Positions 1 through 9,317 of a DNA stretch of 64,000 bases are shown here, piece by piece. The stretch comes from Microbacter margulisiae. GTDB lineage: Bacteria > Bacteroidota > Bacteroidia > Bacteroidales > Paludibacteraceae. Under the pieces are notes generated by a model. That model was given only the letters and a program-made list of their open reading frames with translations, did no database searches and was not told the origin of the DNA. The translations under genes and the position numbers were made by a program. The first letter of the stretch is position 1. Each line of letters begins with the position of its first letter. The stretch is from NCBI RefSeq assembly GCF_014192515.1, contig NZ_JACHYB010000001.1:1302001-1366000 (forward strand). The letters run 5' to 3'.

Positions 1-1
1 T

Positions 2-772
2 ATTCCGGCTGGAAGTCACCTCACACTGGGAGCAATCGATGTGAGCCTAAAATCCTTTACGGTTCCCTGTAAGTTAGATCTGGAGGTCGCTTTACAAGGA
101 ACATCAATCAAAAACAATTGGAATTTTTGGGTCTATCCCGATACCCTCACCATTGACACAACCCATATTTATGTCTGTCACACCTTGAACCAAAAAGCCG
201 AAAGGATACTCAATGAAGGAGGAAAAGTCTTGCTTCTGGCTGCAGGCCATGTTGAATATGGCAAAGATATTATTCAATATTATCAGCCTGTATTTTGGAA
301 TACATCCTGGTTTAAAATGAGACCTCCTCATACGACAGGAGTCTATATCAACAATCATCATCCTATTTTTCAAAACTTTGTAACTGGTTATTGGGGAAAC
401 TTACAATGGTGGGAGTTGCTCAACCACGCACAAGTCATGCAATTGACAGACTTTCCTAAAGGATTTCATCCTTTGGTACAGCCTATTGACACATGGTTTC
501 TGAGTCGAAAATTAGGAATGTTGTTCGAAGCACAAGTTGGCAAAGGAAGAATTGTAGTTACCAGTATCGATTTAGAACATCATTTAAATCAACGTCCGGT
601 TGCCAGGCAATTATTGTATTCTATTACGCAATATATGAATTCATCCCGATTCTATCCCCAGTATTCGGTAAGCATACAAACCATCAAAGAGTTATTCACA
701 AAATCATCCCGGCAATTCAAAACATACACCCATGATGCACCTGATGAGCTCAAGAAAGGGCAACAGAAATAA
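2..772 (+). CDS. C-terminal part of a GH2-type glycosidase (gene enters from the left)
   Basis: The reading frame is open from base 2, so the GTG at 41 is probably internal and the gene begins outside the window. The visible 256 residues contain a glutamine-amidotransferase-like fold (RILNEGGKVLLLAAG) followed by a jelly-roll-like segment with WELL, DTWF and KLGMLFEAQVGKGRIVV. This arrangement is known at the C terminus of large periplasmic GH2 proteins in Bacteroidetes pectin loci. No catalytic residue is visible, so the sugar specificity (beta-galactosidase or beta-glucuronidase are the usual options) cannot be called. The next gene starts 13 bp downstream, so both are probably co-transcribed. 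A non-GH2 glycosidase with the same accessory domain is possible. Confidence 0.6.
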   Translation: MPAGSHLTLGAIDVSLKSFTVPCKLDLEVALQGTSIKNNWNFWVYPDTLTIDTTHIYVCHTLNQKAERILNEGGKVLLLAAGHVEYGKDIIQYYQPVFWNTSWFKMRPPHTTGVYINNHHPIFQNFVTGYWGNLQWWELLNHAQVMQLTDFPKGFHPLVQPIDTWFLSRKLGMLFEAQVGKGRIVVTSIDLEHHLNQRPVARQLLYSITQYMNSSRFYPQYSVSIQTIKELFTKSSRQFKTYTHDAPDELKKGQQK

Positions 773-785
773 CTAATACACGAAA

Positions 786-2722
786 ATGAAAATACGCTGG
801 AGCAGATTCGTATTGCTATGTCTACTTTTTCCGGCTATACTTGTAGCTCAAACAAAGACACATAATGCAGTTACAGTAGCAGAACTAGCACGACATTTCC
901 AGTCACCTCCTCCTGAATATGGTCCCACGGTAACATGGGGTTGGAATGGAGATATTGATAGTACTATAATCAATCGGAATTTAGATGAGATTAAACATCA
1001 TGGGTTCAGGATGGTAACTATCGAGGCCGGATATAATCTTCCTTATAAGTATTTATCTGCTGGTTATTTTCAATTAATTAAATACGCAGTATATGCAGCA
1101 AAAAAACGCGGAATACGAATCTGGTTCATTGACGAAAGTAAATATCCGAGTGGTTTTGCAGGAGGTCGTTTTAGTCGTGAATGTCCGAATTTACGCATGC
1201 AAGCACTTATCCCTATAATGTCTTTCAAAGTGAAGGCGGGACAAACCATTAATCGAAAAATCCCTCCTTCTATTGTAAGTGCCATTGCCTATCACGCTTC
1301 GTCTAATATATTTATTCCAATAAATATGGGAGAAATACATTGGACAGCTCCTAAAGAGGTGGGAGAATGGACTCTGTTATTAGTTGGACATGCATTTAAA
1401 ACTTCACCAACCAGATCATCCAGCAATCTTACCAAAGCTAAAGACACCTCAAATTCATTATGTGACTATCTGAATCCCAATGCTACATTACAATTTATTC
1501 GATTCACGCATGAACAATATAAAAAATACATTGGCGACGAATTTTGGAAAACCGTAGTGGGATTTCGAAGTGATGAGCCTTCCTTTTCATATACTCCATG
1601 GACTCCGGATATGTTGAAAGAGTTTCAACAACAAAAACAATATAACATAAAACCATATCTTGCCTCTTTTTTCATTTCCCATCCAACAAAACAAGAAAAA
1701 TTAGCCAAAGCTGATTATTGGGAGGTGTTTTCTAATCTGTATCGTGATCATTTCTTCAAAGTTATTTCCGACTGGTGTTTAAAAAATCACCTTGAATATG
1801 AAGATCATATTGACCATGATGGGCCTGAAGATGTGAAAACCATGATGGCACTGGCTCGTTGTGAAGGAGATTATTTTAAAGACATGCGATATTTGCAAAT
1901 TCCTGGCATTGACGTTATTTGGAATCAAATATGGCCCGGGGATGCAGCTAATTTTCCAAAATTAGCTTCTTCTGCGGCTCATCTGTATGGGCGATCACAA
2001 GTATTTAGTGAAAGCTTTGCCGCCTTTCATCCTCAACCAAATATACAACAACTGCAATGGGTGCTTAATGAACAATTGGCGAGAGGCATCAATTTGTTTG
2101 AGATTATGTACTACCCGTCGTCAACAAGAAAAATACCCGGATATAATTTCATGGCATCCGATTCTTTTCCGAATGTGATGCGTACTCTTAGCAGAGAATC
2201 TTATGTATTGGCTCAGGGACAACCAACAGCTAAAATCGGTTTATATTTTCCCACATCAAGTCTTTGGTTGGGAGATACATTAGCCGCAAAGAGCGTATGG
2301 AGTATCGCTACAACATTGTTAGATAAGCAAGAAGACTTTGATTTTGTCGATCAGCAATCCATTGACTCGATCATGTCACTTGATAACGGATGCTTTACAA
2401 ACCAGAGTGGACAATCTTACAACACAATCATCATTCCGTCCATTAAAGTTATTTCGGAGGCGGAACTTCGACGATTACAAACATTTGCAGAAGAAGGAGG
2501 TAAGGTGATCTTTATGGGAACTCCTATATTCATCGAAACAACATCATTCCTGAAAGCAGTAGATTTCACATCTGTCAATTGGGCAATCAAAGAATCTTCA
2601 GGGAAATTTACCCAGCAAGTTTTAAATGCTTTACCTCCTCAAGATGTAGCATTCAATAAGCCATGTCCTAACATTAAATATATTCATAGACATCTCGAAA
2701 ACGGAGATCTCTATTTCTTTTT
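786..2722 (+). pseudogene. GH106-like glycoside hydrolase, 5' fragment, split by an IS
   Basis: The fragment starts with a signal peptide (MKIRWSRFVLLCLLFPAILVA) and continues as an alpha-L-rhamnosidase-like TIM barrel. The N-terminal PPPEYGPTVTWGWNGDI resembles the GH106 entry motif (tryptophan-rich, then NG), and GFRSDEPSF and the HLEYEDHIDHDGP region fit the same fold. Residues about 530-600 form an amidotransferase-like domain (AELRRLQTFAEEGGKVIFMG). The gene is cut at 2722 by an IS4-type element. Joining 786-2722 to 4048-4237 gives one continuous 708-residue frame, so the gene was intact before insertion. It is shorter than the 932-residue GH106 downstream and lacks that protein's C-terminal GH2-like jelly roll. 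The exact family is uncertain. The fragment can still produce a 664-residue protein that reads into the IS. Confidence 0.72.
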
Positions 2723-4038
2723 CACTAGTGTCCCATTAAAATTGGGGCGAATTAAAAATCAAATAAACTTGGCACATTAAGCCTAAAACGATCTTTGTCA
2801 TTTTGGAATTTAGTTCTCTCGAAGAGGTCCCGAAGATGAGTTTTATCAGTTAATGACATACTCAATATCTGCAAAATCTCATATGTACTACTGTCAAGTT
2901 GCATGTCCTTTTGGATTATTGCCACCAGACAATATGTGCATATAGCTACGTAGATTTGAATCCGAACAGCGTTTTCAGTTGTACCCCAAAATTTCTTTAT
3001 TTTCAGATGTTGTTTCAACCATTTGAAGAACAGCTCAACTTGCCAGCGGTTCTTGTAAAGTTCGGCAACATGAAGAGCTGAAATATGCATCGCATTGGTT
3101 AAGAAAACAAACTCACGTTCTTGTTCTTCATCCCAGTATCTGACCAAACGAAGAGTTCCCGGATAGTATTGACTTGGATAAAATCCCGTCAATTCAATCA
3201 TCACATCTGAAAGCACATTCTCAGGTAACCTGCGTCTCCATTTGATGGATTTGTATTGCAGGTTCTTCTTGGCTCTAACAACAAAGAAAGCTTCTATCTG
3301 ATGAATCTTATACAGCATTTTGAAGCTGTTGTACGCTCTGTCAAATATATAATATGATCCTGATTCATACGGAATTTCTTTCATTGCCTTTGAGTCATGT
3401 ACTGACGCTTCAGTGATATGGAAAAATGCTGGTATCTGTGTTTCTACATCGTATAATGTATGTACTTTGATCCCACCTTTCTTCTTACGGAACTTCACCC
3501 ACCAGAAGGCTGAAAGACATAAGTCAATCGTTGTTGAATCGAAAGCGTAGACATTACCACCAAGTTTGAAAATGTCAGAAACTCGTTTCTCTCTCGCGTC
3601 GTTTATCAGGTAGTAAGCATACTCTTCAAAAATGTGATAATCTCTGTCTTGATTGGCTCTTGCCAGAGATGATTTTGAAACATTTTTGCCCAAACCCAAA
3701 TGGTAAGATTTGGAGTGATGAGCATCAAGTGCGACAATCAAATCTCATAAACTTTCTCGGTTGGACAGTTGTCCGAACATCAGAGCAAGTAATTGATTCC
3801 AGCATTTAAAATGCGTTACATATTTGTCGCCATCGAACTTGCGAACAATGTAGTTGAACTTATTCCGATCCAAGAAAGAGGCTAACTGAGCGAAAACGTA
3901 TTTTTCCTTATGCATTTACAAATCTGTTTAAGTATTGCAAAAGTGCAAATTGAAATCCGTTTAATCGAAAAAACCCAGTAATGAACTAAATTTCAAATAT
4001 TTCAAAGAGCTTCCTTAGATTTTAATGGGACAGCAATG
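2723..4038 (-). mobile_element. IS4-family insertion sequence, copy 1 (degenerate)
   Basis: A 1316-bp element with imperfect terminal inverted repeats: left end CACTAGTGTCCCATTAAAA, right end (reverse complement) CATTGCTGTCCCATTAAAA. It is flanked by a 9-bp direct duplication, TTTCTTTTT, at 2714-2722 and 4039-4047. One transposase gene on the - strand fills the element. It is a diverged relative of the two later copies (54193 and 59213), with the same ends, length class and duplication size. The transposase carries an in-frame stop. Confidence 0.93.
2752..3915 (-). pseudogene. IS4-family transposase with an in-frame stop
   Basis: Read from the ATG at 3915 the gene has the same 387-codon length as the intact transposases at 54230 and 59250. 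A TGA at 3745-3747 replaces the arginine of their RRSLRDLA segment (here ESL-stop-DLIVAL). The remaining 329 codons are open from a TTG at 3741. The N-terminal DUF4372-like segment (MHKEKYVFAQLASFLD) is separated from the DDE core, which keeps FDSTTIDLCL, YIFDRAYN and the Y-x2-R-x3-E-x6-K signature (YKNRWQVELFFKWLK). Without readthrough this copy should make no full transposase. Intact copies elsewhere could still move it in trans. Confidence 0.9.
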
Positions 4039-4237
4039 TTTCTTTTTTAATGAAAGCAATAAACGTATCAGAAGATCAGTATCACTAAGTAGTTGTGGAA
4101 AAATGCACATATGGAATCCTACGAATGGAGATATTCAACTTGTCAATAGAACATGTATAAATAAGAAATATACAAAAACCTCATTGAATATGATGCCTTT
4201 TGAAACAAAAATAATCGTCTTAAAATCTCATCAATAA
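4039..4237 (+). pseudogene. GH106-like glycoside hydrolase, 3' fragment
   Basis: This is the last 63 codons of the gene that begins at 786, plus the right-hand copy of the target duplication (4039-4047). After removal of the IS and one duplication, the frame runs through DLYFFF into NESNKRIRRS with no gap, then MHIWNPTNGDI and a C-terminal PFETKIIVL. This kind of beta-strand closing domain ends many GH106-type and GH2-type enzymes. The fragment has no start region or signal peptide of its own and is probably not expressed as a useful protein. Confidence 0.85.
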
Positions 4238-4400
4238 CTTATTTATAGATGGTGCGTTGTGCATTTATTCATAAGAAATAGTAATTATCTACCATATTTA
4301 ATTGAAGAGAGTAGCAGAGCCGCATATTCAGCGTTCGTTGATAGAATATTGATTTACAAGACAAGCTGGCATTTAACAAATTTCTAACAATAAATTACGT

Positions 4401-6392
4401 ATGAGACATCATCAAGTATTCGGTATTATTTTGGCAATGTGGTTCATGCAGATGCATGTATTTGGGCGCTCATCTGCAACCTTAACCCTGCAATTAGACC
4501 AACCCGGCGTTAGAGTCAGTCCGAGCCTGTATGGTTTAATGACAGAAGAAATCAATCACTCCTACGATGGAGGATTATATGCAGAATTGATTCAAAACCG
4601 GATTTTTAAAGATAATCCAAAAATTCCGGTTCATTGGAATTTGATACAGGAAGGTGAAGCTCAAGGATCAATCTCATTAGATCATAAGCAGGAAATTAAC
4701 AAAGCATTAACGGTATGTTTACGGGTTGACATTGAAAATTGTGGCAATCAAATTGGCATTTCCAATGATGGCTATTGGGGAATACCCGTAAAGCCGTACA
4801 CAACCTATAAAGGAAGTTTTTATGCTAAATCATCAGGATCGGGGAATAAAACAGTAACCGTAGGCATAGAAAGCGCTGACGGAAAGACTGTTTATGCAAG
4901 TGCAAAAGTATCAGGGGTTAGTGACAAATGGCAGGAATATCATTTTACCTTCACTACACCTGCAGGTATTCAACCCACGGCAGATACAAAATTTGTCATT
5001 TTAGCCCATGAGAAAGGCAGTTATTGGTTTAATCTGGTATCCCTCTTCCCACCTACCTATGATAACACGCCGAACGGGAATCGTGCCGACATCATGAAGA
5101 TGCTGTCTGCCATGAAACCGGCTTTTTTACGCTTTCCCGGAGGAAACTATTTGGAAGGAGATATGTTTTCATCACGCTTTGAGTGGGAAAAAACCATTGG
5201 CAACATAGCCGGTCGTCCGGGACATATGAGCCCCTGGGGCTATCGCTCTACCGACGGCATGGGTCTGTTGGAGTTTCTGGAATGGTGCGAAGATTTGAAG
5301 ATGCAACCCGTGTTGGCCGTTTTTGCCGGATATACACTAAACAGAGACCATTTAGATTCGGGTGCATTCCTGAAACCATTCGTAGATGACGCTCTTAACG
5401 AGATTCAATATGTAACGGGAGATGTAACAACAAAATGGGGGGCAGAACGGGCTAAAGACGGACATCCGCAACCCTTTCCTCTGAATTATGTGGAAATAGG
5501 CAATGAAGATGGCTTTGATCTTTCGGGTAGCTATGCGCAACGCTACCTTCAGTTCTATGATGCTATTAAAGCGAAATATCCCCATTTGCATATCATTTCA
5601 ACCGTTGGAGGTAAAGATCCTTTAGGACGTAGAGTCCCGGCACCTTCCCGCGACCTGAACATCGTAGATGAACATTATTACCGTTCCGCTTTTCAGATGG
5701 AAGAAAATGCATCCCAATTTGACAGTTATAGCCGTAATGGCCCGAAAGTATTTGTGGGAGAGTGGGCAACAAGGGAAGGTTCACCCACCACAAACATGAA
5801 TGCCGCATTGGGAGATGCAGCCTGGATGACCGGCATGGAACGCAATTCCGACTTAGTCATCATGGCAAGCTATGCCCCCCTGTTTGTCAATGTAAACCCC
5901 GGAGGGATGGAATGGAGATCAGATCTAATTGGATATAATGCATTGACAAGCTACGGATCGCCGTCGTATTATGCCCAGACAATGTTCAGTAATAACCTTG
6001 GAAATAAAGTAGTGCCCATAACAGGAGATAACATCCCTAGGCAACTGCAGAAACTATCAGCAAAAGATTCTGTTGCCGGTGTTCAACCTAAAAGGATTCC
6101 AGCTCTTTTTTATGTAGCTACACGCGATACATCTTCGGGAATGATCTATTTGAAAATGGTCAACACATTGGGGACTCCACAAAAAGTAATGATTGATTTT
6201 GCAGGAAAGACCAGGATAATTCCAACGGGGGAAGCTATTGTACTCTATGCGAATCATCCTGAAGAGACCAATTCAATCAATAATCCCGATAATATAGTAC
6301 CGCATTCGATGATCATAAAAGGTATTTCCAGAAAGTTTACCCACATATTTCCAGCCTATTCGATCACTGTGCTGCGGATTAAGACAAAATAG
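4401..6392 (+). CDS. GH51 alpha-L-arabinofuranosidase
   Basis: Releases alpha-linked arabinofuranose from arabinan or arabinogalactan side chains, probably in the periplasm. The 663-residue protein has a signal peptide (about 1-22), an N-terminal strand region with GLMTEEINHSYDGGLYAEL typical of GH51, a CBM4/9-like insert (about 90-215), a TIM barrel starting near AFLRFPGGNYLEGD, and a C-terminal alpha-L-arabinofuranosidase beta-domain. The acid/base is probably E369 in NYVEIGNEDG and the nucleophile E454 in FVGEWATREG. The start ATG follows AATAAATTACGT, which resembles the end of the leader repeat described at 6476 and 9273. It is separated by 163 bp from the broken gene upstream, so it may have its own promoter, although none could be identified. 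Confidence 0.93.
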   Translation: MRHHQVFGIILAMWFMQMHVFGRSSATLTLQLDQPGVRVSPSLYGLMTEEINHSYDGGLYAELIQNRIFKDNPKIPVHWNLIQEGEAQGSISLDHKQEINKALTVCLRVDIENCGNQIGISNDGYWGIPVKPYTTYKGSFYAKSSGSGNKTVTVGIESADGKTVYASAKVSGVSDKWQEYHFTFTTPAGIQPTADTKFVILAHEKGSYWFNLVSLFPPTYDNTPNGNRADIMKMLSAMKPAFLRFPGGNYLEGDMFSSRFEWEKTIGNIAGRPGHMSPWGYRSTDGMGLLEFLEWCEDLKMQPVLAVFAGYTLNRDHLDSGAFLKPFVDDALNEIQYVTGDVTTKWGAERAKDGHPQPFPLNYVEIGNEDGFDLSGSYAQRYLQFYDAIKAKYPHLHIISTVGGKDPLGRRVPAPSRDLNIVDEHYYRSAFQMEENASQFDSYSRNGPKVFVGEWATREGSPTTNMNAALGDAAWMTGMERNSDLVIMASYAPLFVNVNPGGMEWRSDLIGYNALTSYGSPSYYAQTMFSNNLGNKVVPITGDNIPRQLQKLSAKDSVAGVQPKRIPALFYVATRDTSSGMIYLKMVNTLGTPQKVMIDFAGKTRIIPTGEAIVLYANHPEETNSINNPDNIVPHSMIIKGISRKFTHIFPAYSITVLRIKTK

Positions 6393-6433
6393 ATTAGTTC
6401 TGGATTGATTTATTGTCGAGATATGAAACGAAC

Positions 6434-6450
6434 ATGTAAATTACTTACAT
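6434..6450. promoter_or_regulatory. Palindrome ATGTAA-N5-TTACAT, candidate operator
   Basis: The 6-bp arms ATGTAA and TTACAT are separated by ATTAC. The same arms with the same 5-nt spacing recur at 17830-17845 (part of 17828-17846) upstream of another glycosidase gene. It lies in the 275-bp gap between GH51 and GH2, 25 bp before the leader repeat at 6476. A regulator-binding site is an inference from the recurrence. An RNA hairpin is the alternative. Confidence 0.45.
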
Positions 6451-6475
6451 CCAAGATTATGAGAATAGTTGACAT

Positions 6476-6520
6476 GTGAGTTCCATACGACCTTTAAAAA
6501 TAAATTATTCACGTATGAAA
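6476..6520 (+). repeat. 45-bp leader repeat, copy A (not joined to a long gene)
   Basis: Runs from GTGAGTTC to CGTATGAAA and matches copy B at 9273-9317 at 44 of 45 positions. In copy B the closing ATGAAA is the start of a real gene. Here it opens only a 7-codon frame (MKNFRKL, stop at 6535), and the next gene starts at 6668. Copy A therefore looks like an orphaned 5' leader, left behind by a lost gene or serving as an upstream leader of the GH2 mRNA. A TAATTTTG promoter-like -7 match lies at 6536-6543, without a clear -33 partner. Confidence 0.7.
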
Positions 6521-6667
6521 AATTTTCGTAAGCTCTAATTTTGTATGTATAAATTACCAAATTACAATTGTTTGTCTGAATTGACTTTATGAGACTCCCA
6601 ATATGAGTAACATAACCAATTTAGTTATTATCTGTTTAAGAGATATACGGAAGAAATATACTTTATC

Positions 6668-9100
6668 ATGAAACAAACATCTTATCTCAAGTTTTTGCTA
6701 TTAATCCCAATTTTCTTTGGATGGAATAATAATCATTGTGTTGCACAATTTACAGGTCATGTTCAACGCTATACGATGGATTATGATTGGGAATTCATAT
6801 TGGGGGATATTCCGAATGCAGAAAGCGCACGGTTTAATGACACTGCATGGGAACATCTTGATGTGCCGCATGACTGGAGCATTGGCGAAAAATGGAATAA
6901 AGACAATCCATCGGGAGAAGCCGGAGGTTATGCAACAATAGGCATTGGATGGTATCGAAAAACGTTCGTGGTTCCCGACAGCTTAAAAGGGAAACAAGTA
7001 TTTCTTACTTTCGACGGGGTGATGAATCATGCAGATGTGTGGTTAAATGGGCAAAAAGTGGGACATAAGGACTATGGCTATATCGGCTTTCAATGTGATT
7101 TGACACCATGGATCAGAGCCGGCAAAAAAAACACAATAGCGGTGCGCGTCGATAATTTAAAACAAGCAAGCCGTTGGTACACAGGTAGCGGAATTTATCG
7201 GCACGTTTGGTTGACAGTCATGGGACAAATCCATGTAGAACATTCGGGCACATTTTTCACCACATTGAACATATCAAGCAACAAAGCCCTTGTAAAAGGA
7301 GAAACCACGCTTCATAACAGCAACGATCAGGCAAAGAAAGCCATGCTTGATACTAGACTTATTGATCCGTCAGGAAAAACAGTTGCCGAAAAAATATCAC
7401 AAATAACCATTCCCGCACATAGTTCATCGACAATAAATCAATTTTTCAATGTGCACTCTCCTCAACTTTGGTCACAACAAACCCCTTCTTTATACAAAGC
7501 TATCAGTACGGTAATTTCCGATCAGCAAACGGAAGATAAATATCAAACACTCCTGGGGATTCGCAGCATTAAATGGGATGTACGGCATGGATTTCAATTA
7601 AACGGCAAACGAATCGTTATTAAAGGAGTCTGTTTGCATCACGATCTGGGAGCTTTGGGTGCTGCGGCTTACGATGAAGCTATTAAGCACCGGTTATTGA
7701 TATTAAAAAGCATGGATATTAATGCCGTTCGACTAAGTCACAATCCATATTCACCCGAAATGTTGCAAATGTGCGATAGTCTTGGCATTCTCGTTTTCGA
7801 TGAGTGTTTCGACAAATGGTATGGCTTCGAACCAAATGGAACAGGCTGGAAAGAAGACCTAACATCGTTTGTGAAACGTGATAGAAATCATCCAAGCGTC
7901 ATTATCTGGAGCGTAGGAAATGAAATGGTTCCACACATGTATTCGCATTGGGGCGCCCGCATCTTCGAATCCATGAAGGCAACCGTGCATTCACTCGACA
8001 TGACCCGTCCGGTAACAGCAGCGTTGCATCCGGTACGGACAAGCGATGGAAAAAGAGATGCACCGCTGGCTGAAATTGCTCAATACATGGATGTGATCAG
8101 TATGAACTACCAAACAAAATTCTATCCGCGTGATCACGAACAACATCCGAATCAGGTTTTATTAGGAAGCGAAACACATGTACATCAACTCAATCTGAAT
8201 GAAAGCAATCAGCCAAATGATGGAACAGGGAATCAATGGTTCGGGACACGTAACTATGTTACAAACAAATACTATAATTATGTCGGAGGACAATTTATCT
8301 GGGCAGGATTCGATTATTTGGGCGAAGCAGGAGCATGGCCAAGCAAAGGGAATAGAAAAAATCTGATAGAAACCACAGGTTTCAGAAAACCTTTCTCCTA
8401 TTATATACAAAGTTTGTACACCGATAGTTCATTGGTGAGAATTGCTGTTGCTAATCCGGCGTTCGCAAGCGACAAAAGAAAGTATGACAACTTCGATTGG
8501 CTGGCGTTGAATTCAGATTGGAACTGGGCACCTCAAAATGACAGCCTTCGCGTTTATACATTCACCAACGCGCCGGAAGTGGAACTGTCGCTCAACGGAA
8601 AAACATTAGGAAAAAAGAAATTAATCGATTATCCTAATCGGATTATTACGTGGGAAGTCCCTAATATACCAGGCGCTTTGAAAGCAATTGCTTTCAAAGG
8701 CACAAAACAAGTAGCAGCAAACGAATTGAAAACAACCGGAGTAGCTACGAGGCTACAACTCATTGCCGACAGAACAACATTGAGCGCAAATGGCGAAGAT
8801 GTATCGTTCATTGAAGTGAAAGCCGTTGATTCAAATGGCAACCGCGTTCCTGAAAATGGACAACTAATACGATTTAGCATTGAAGGAGCCGGCATCATTG
8901 CAGGCGTTGATAACGGCGATTTAGACAGCCGCGAAGCATTTCAATCAAACCATCGGGAGTTGAGAGATGGACGCTGTTTAGTTATAGTTCGCTCTAACCG
9001 GAAAGCAGGTAAAATCATATTAACCGCCACTGCCGAAGGATTAACCCAAGCTTCCGTCGAACTGAATGCGCAGCAAAACAAAACGATTCCAACTTTATGA
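6668..9100 (+). CDS. GH2 beta-galactosidase-type glycosidase
   Basis: Probably an exo-beta-galactosidase acting on pectic galactan or arabinogalactan oligosaccharides in the periplasm. The 810-residue protein has a signal peptide (about 1-26), a GH2 sugar-binding jelly roll (about 35-190, VPHDWS and GIGWYRKTF), an immunoglobulin-like domain, a TIM barrel (about 300-590), a DUF4982-like domain and a C-terminal Ig-like domain (about 700-800). The acid/base is E419 in WSVGNEM and the nucleophile E502 in LLGSETH, so the active site is complete. Beta-galactosidase is the commonest activity for this domain order. Beta-glucuronidase or another GH2 activity cannot be excluded. Confidence 0.88.
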   Translation: MKQTSYLKFLLLIPIFFGWNNNHCVAQFTGHVQRYTMDYDWEFILGDIPNAESARFNDTAWEHLDVPHDWSIGEKWNKDNPSGEAGGYATIGIGWYRKTFVVPDSLKGKQVFLTFDGVMNHADVWLNGQKVGHKDYGYIGFQCDLTPWIRAGKKNTIAVRVDNLKQASRWYTGSGIYRHVWLTVMGQIHVEHSGTFFTTLNISSNKALVKGETTLHNSNDQAKKAMLDTRLIDPSGKTVAEKISQITIPAHSSSTINQFFNVHSPQLWSQQTPSLYKAISTVISDQQTEDKYQTLLGIRSIKWDVRHGFQLNGKRIVIKGVCLHHDLGALGAAAYDEAIKHRLLILKSMDINAVRLSHNPYSPEMLQMCDSLGILVFDECFDKWYGFEPNGTGWKEDLTSFVKRDRNHPSVIIWSVGNEMVPHMYSHWGARIFESMKATVHSLDMTRPVTAALHPVRTSDGKRDAPLAEIAQYMDVISMNYQTKFYPRDHEQHPNQVLLGSETHVHQLNLNESNQPNDGTGNQWFGTRNYVTNKYYNYVGGQFIWAGFDYLGEAGAWPSKGNRKNLIETTGFRKPFSYYIQSLYTDSSLVRIAVANPAFASDKRKYDNFDWLALNSDWNWAPQNDSLRVYTFTNAPEVELSLNGKTLGKKKLIDYPNRIITWEVPNIPGALKAIAFKGTKQVAANELKTTGVATRLQLIADRTTLSANGEDVSFIEVKAVDSNGNRVPENGQLIRFSIEGAGIIAGVDNGDLDSREAFQSNHRELRDGRCLVIVRSNRKAGKIILTATAEGLTQASVELNAQQNKTIPTL

Positions 9101-9272
9101 TAATTATTTACACAAGCATAAAAATATATGACTTGAAATTAAGACCAGAAAGGAGTTATAGAAAATAAAACAGCTAAACAGGTTATTAAACAGAGTACAA
9201 ACACAAATAAAACACTCATAAGATGAAACGAACACGACAAGCAAAACTTGACATACAAGGGAATGCTTATGC

Positions 9273-9317
9273 GTGAGTTACATACGACCTTTAAAAATAA
9301 ATTATTCACGTATGAAA
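9273..9317 (+). repeat. 45-bp leader repeat, copy B (overlaps the CE12-GH28 start)
   Basis: Differs from copy A (6476-6520) only at the eighth base (A instead of C). It ends in the ATGAAA that starts the CE12-GH28 gene. In both copies an upstream ATGAAACGAACA opens a short frame that ends at the TGA inside GTGAGTT: MKRT plus 14 codons for A, MKRT plus 13 codons for B. Weaker relatives lie before the genes at 17911 and 49925. The conservation suggests a shared 5' leader, but its role is unknown. Confidence 0.7.
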
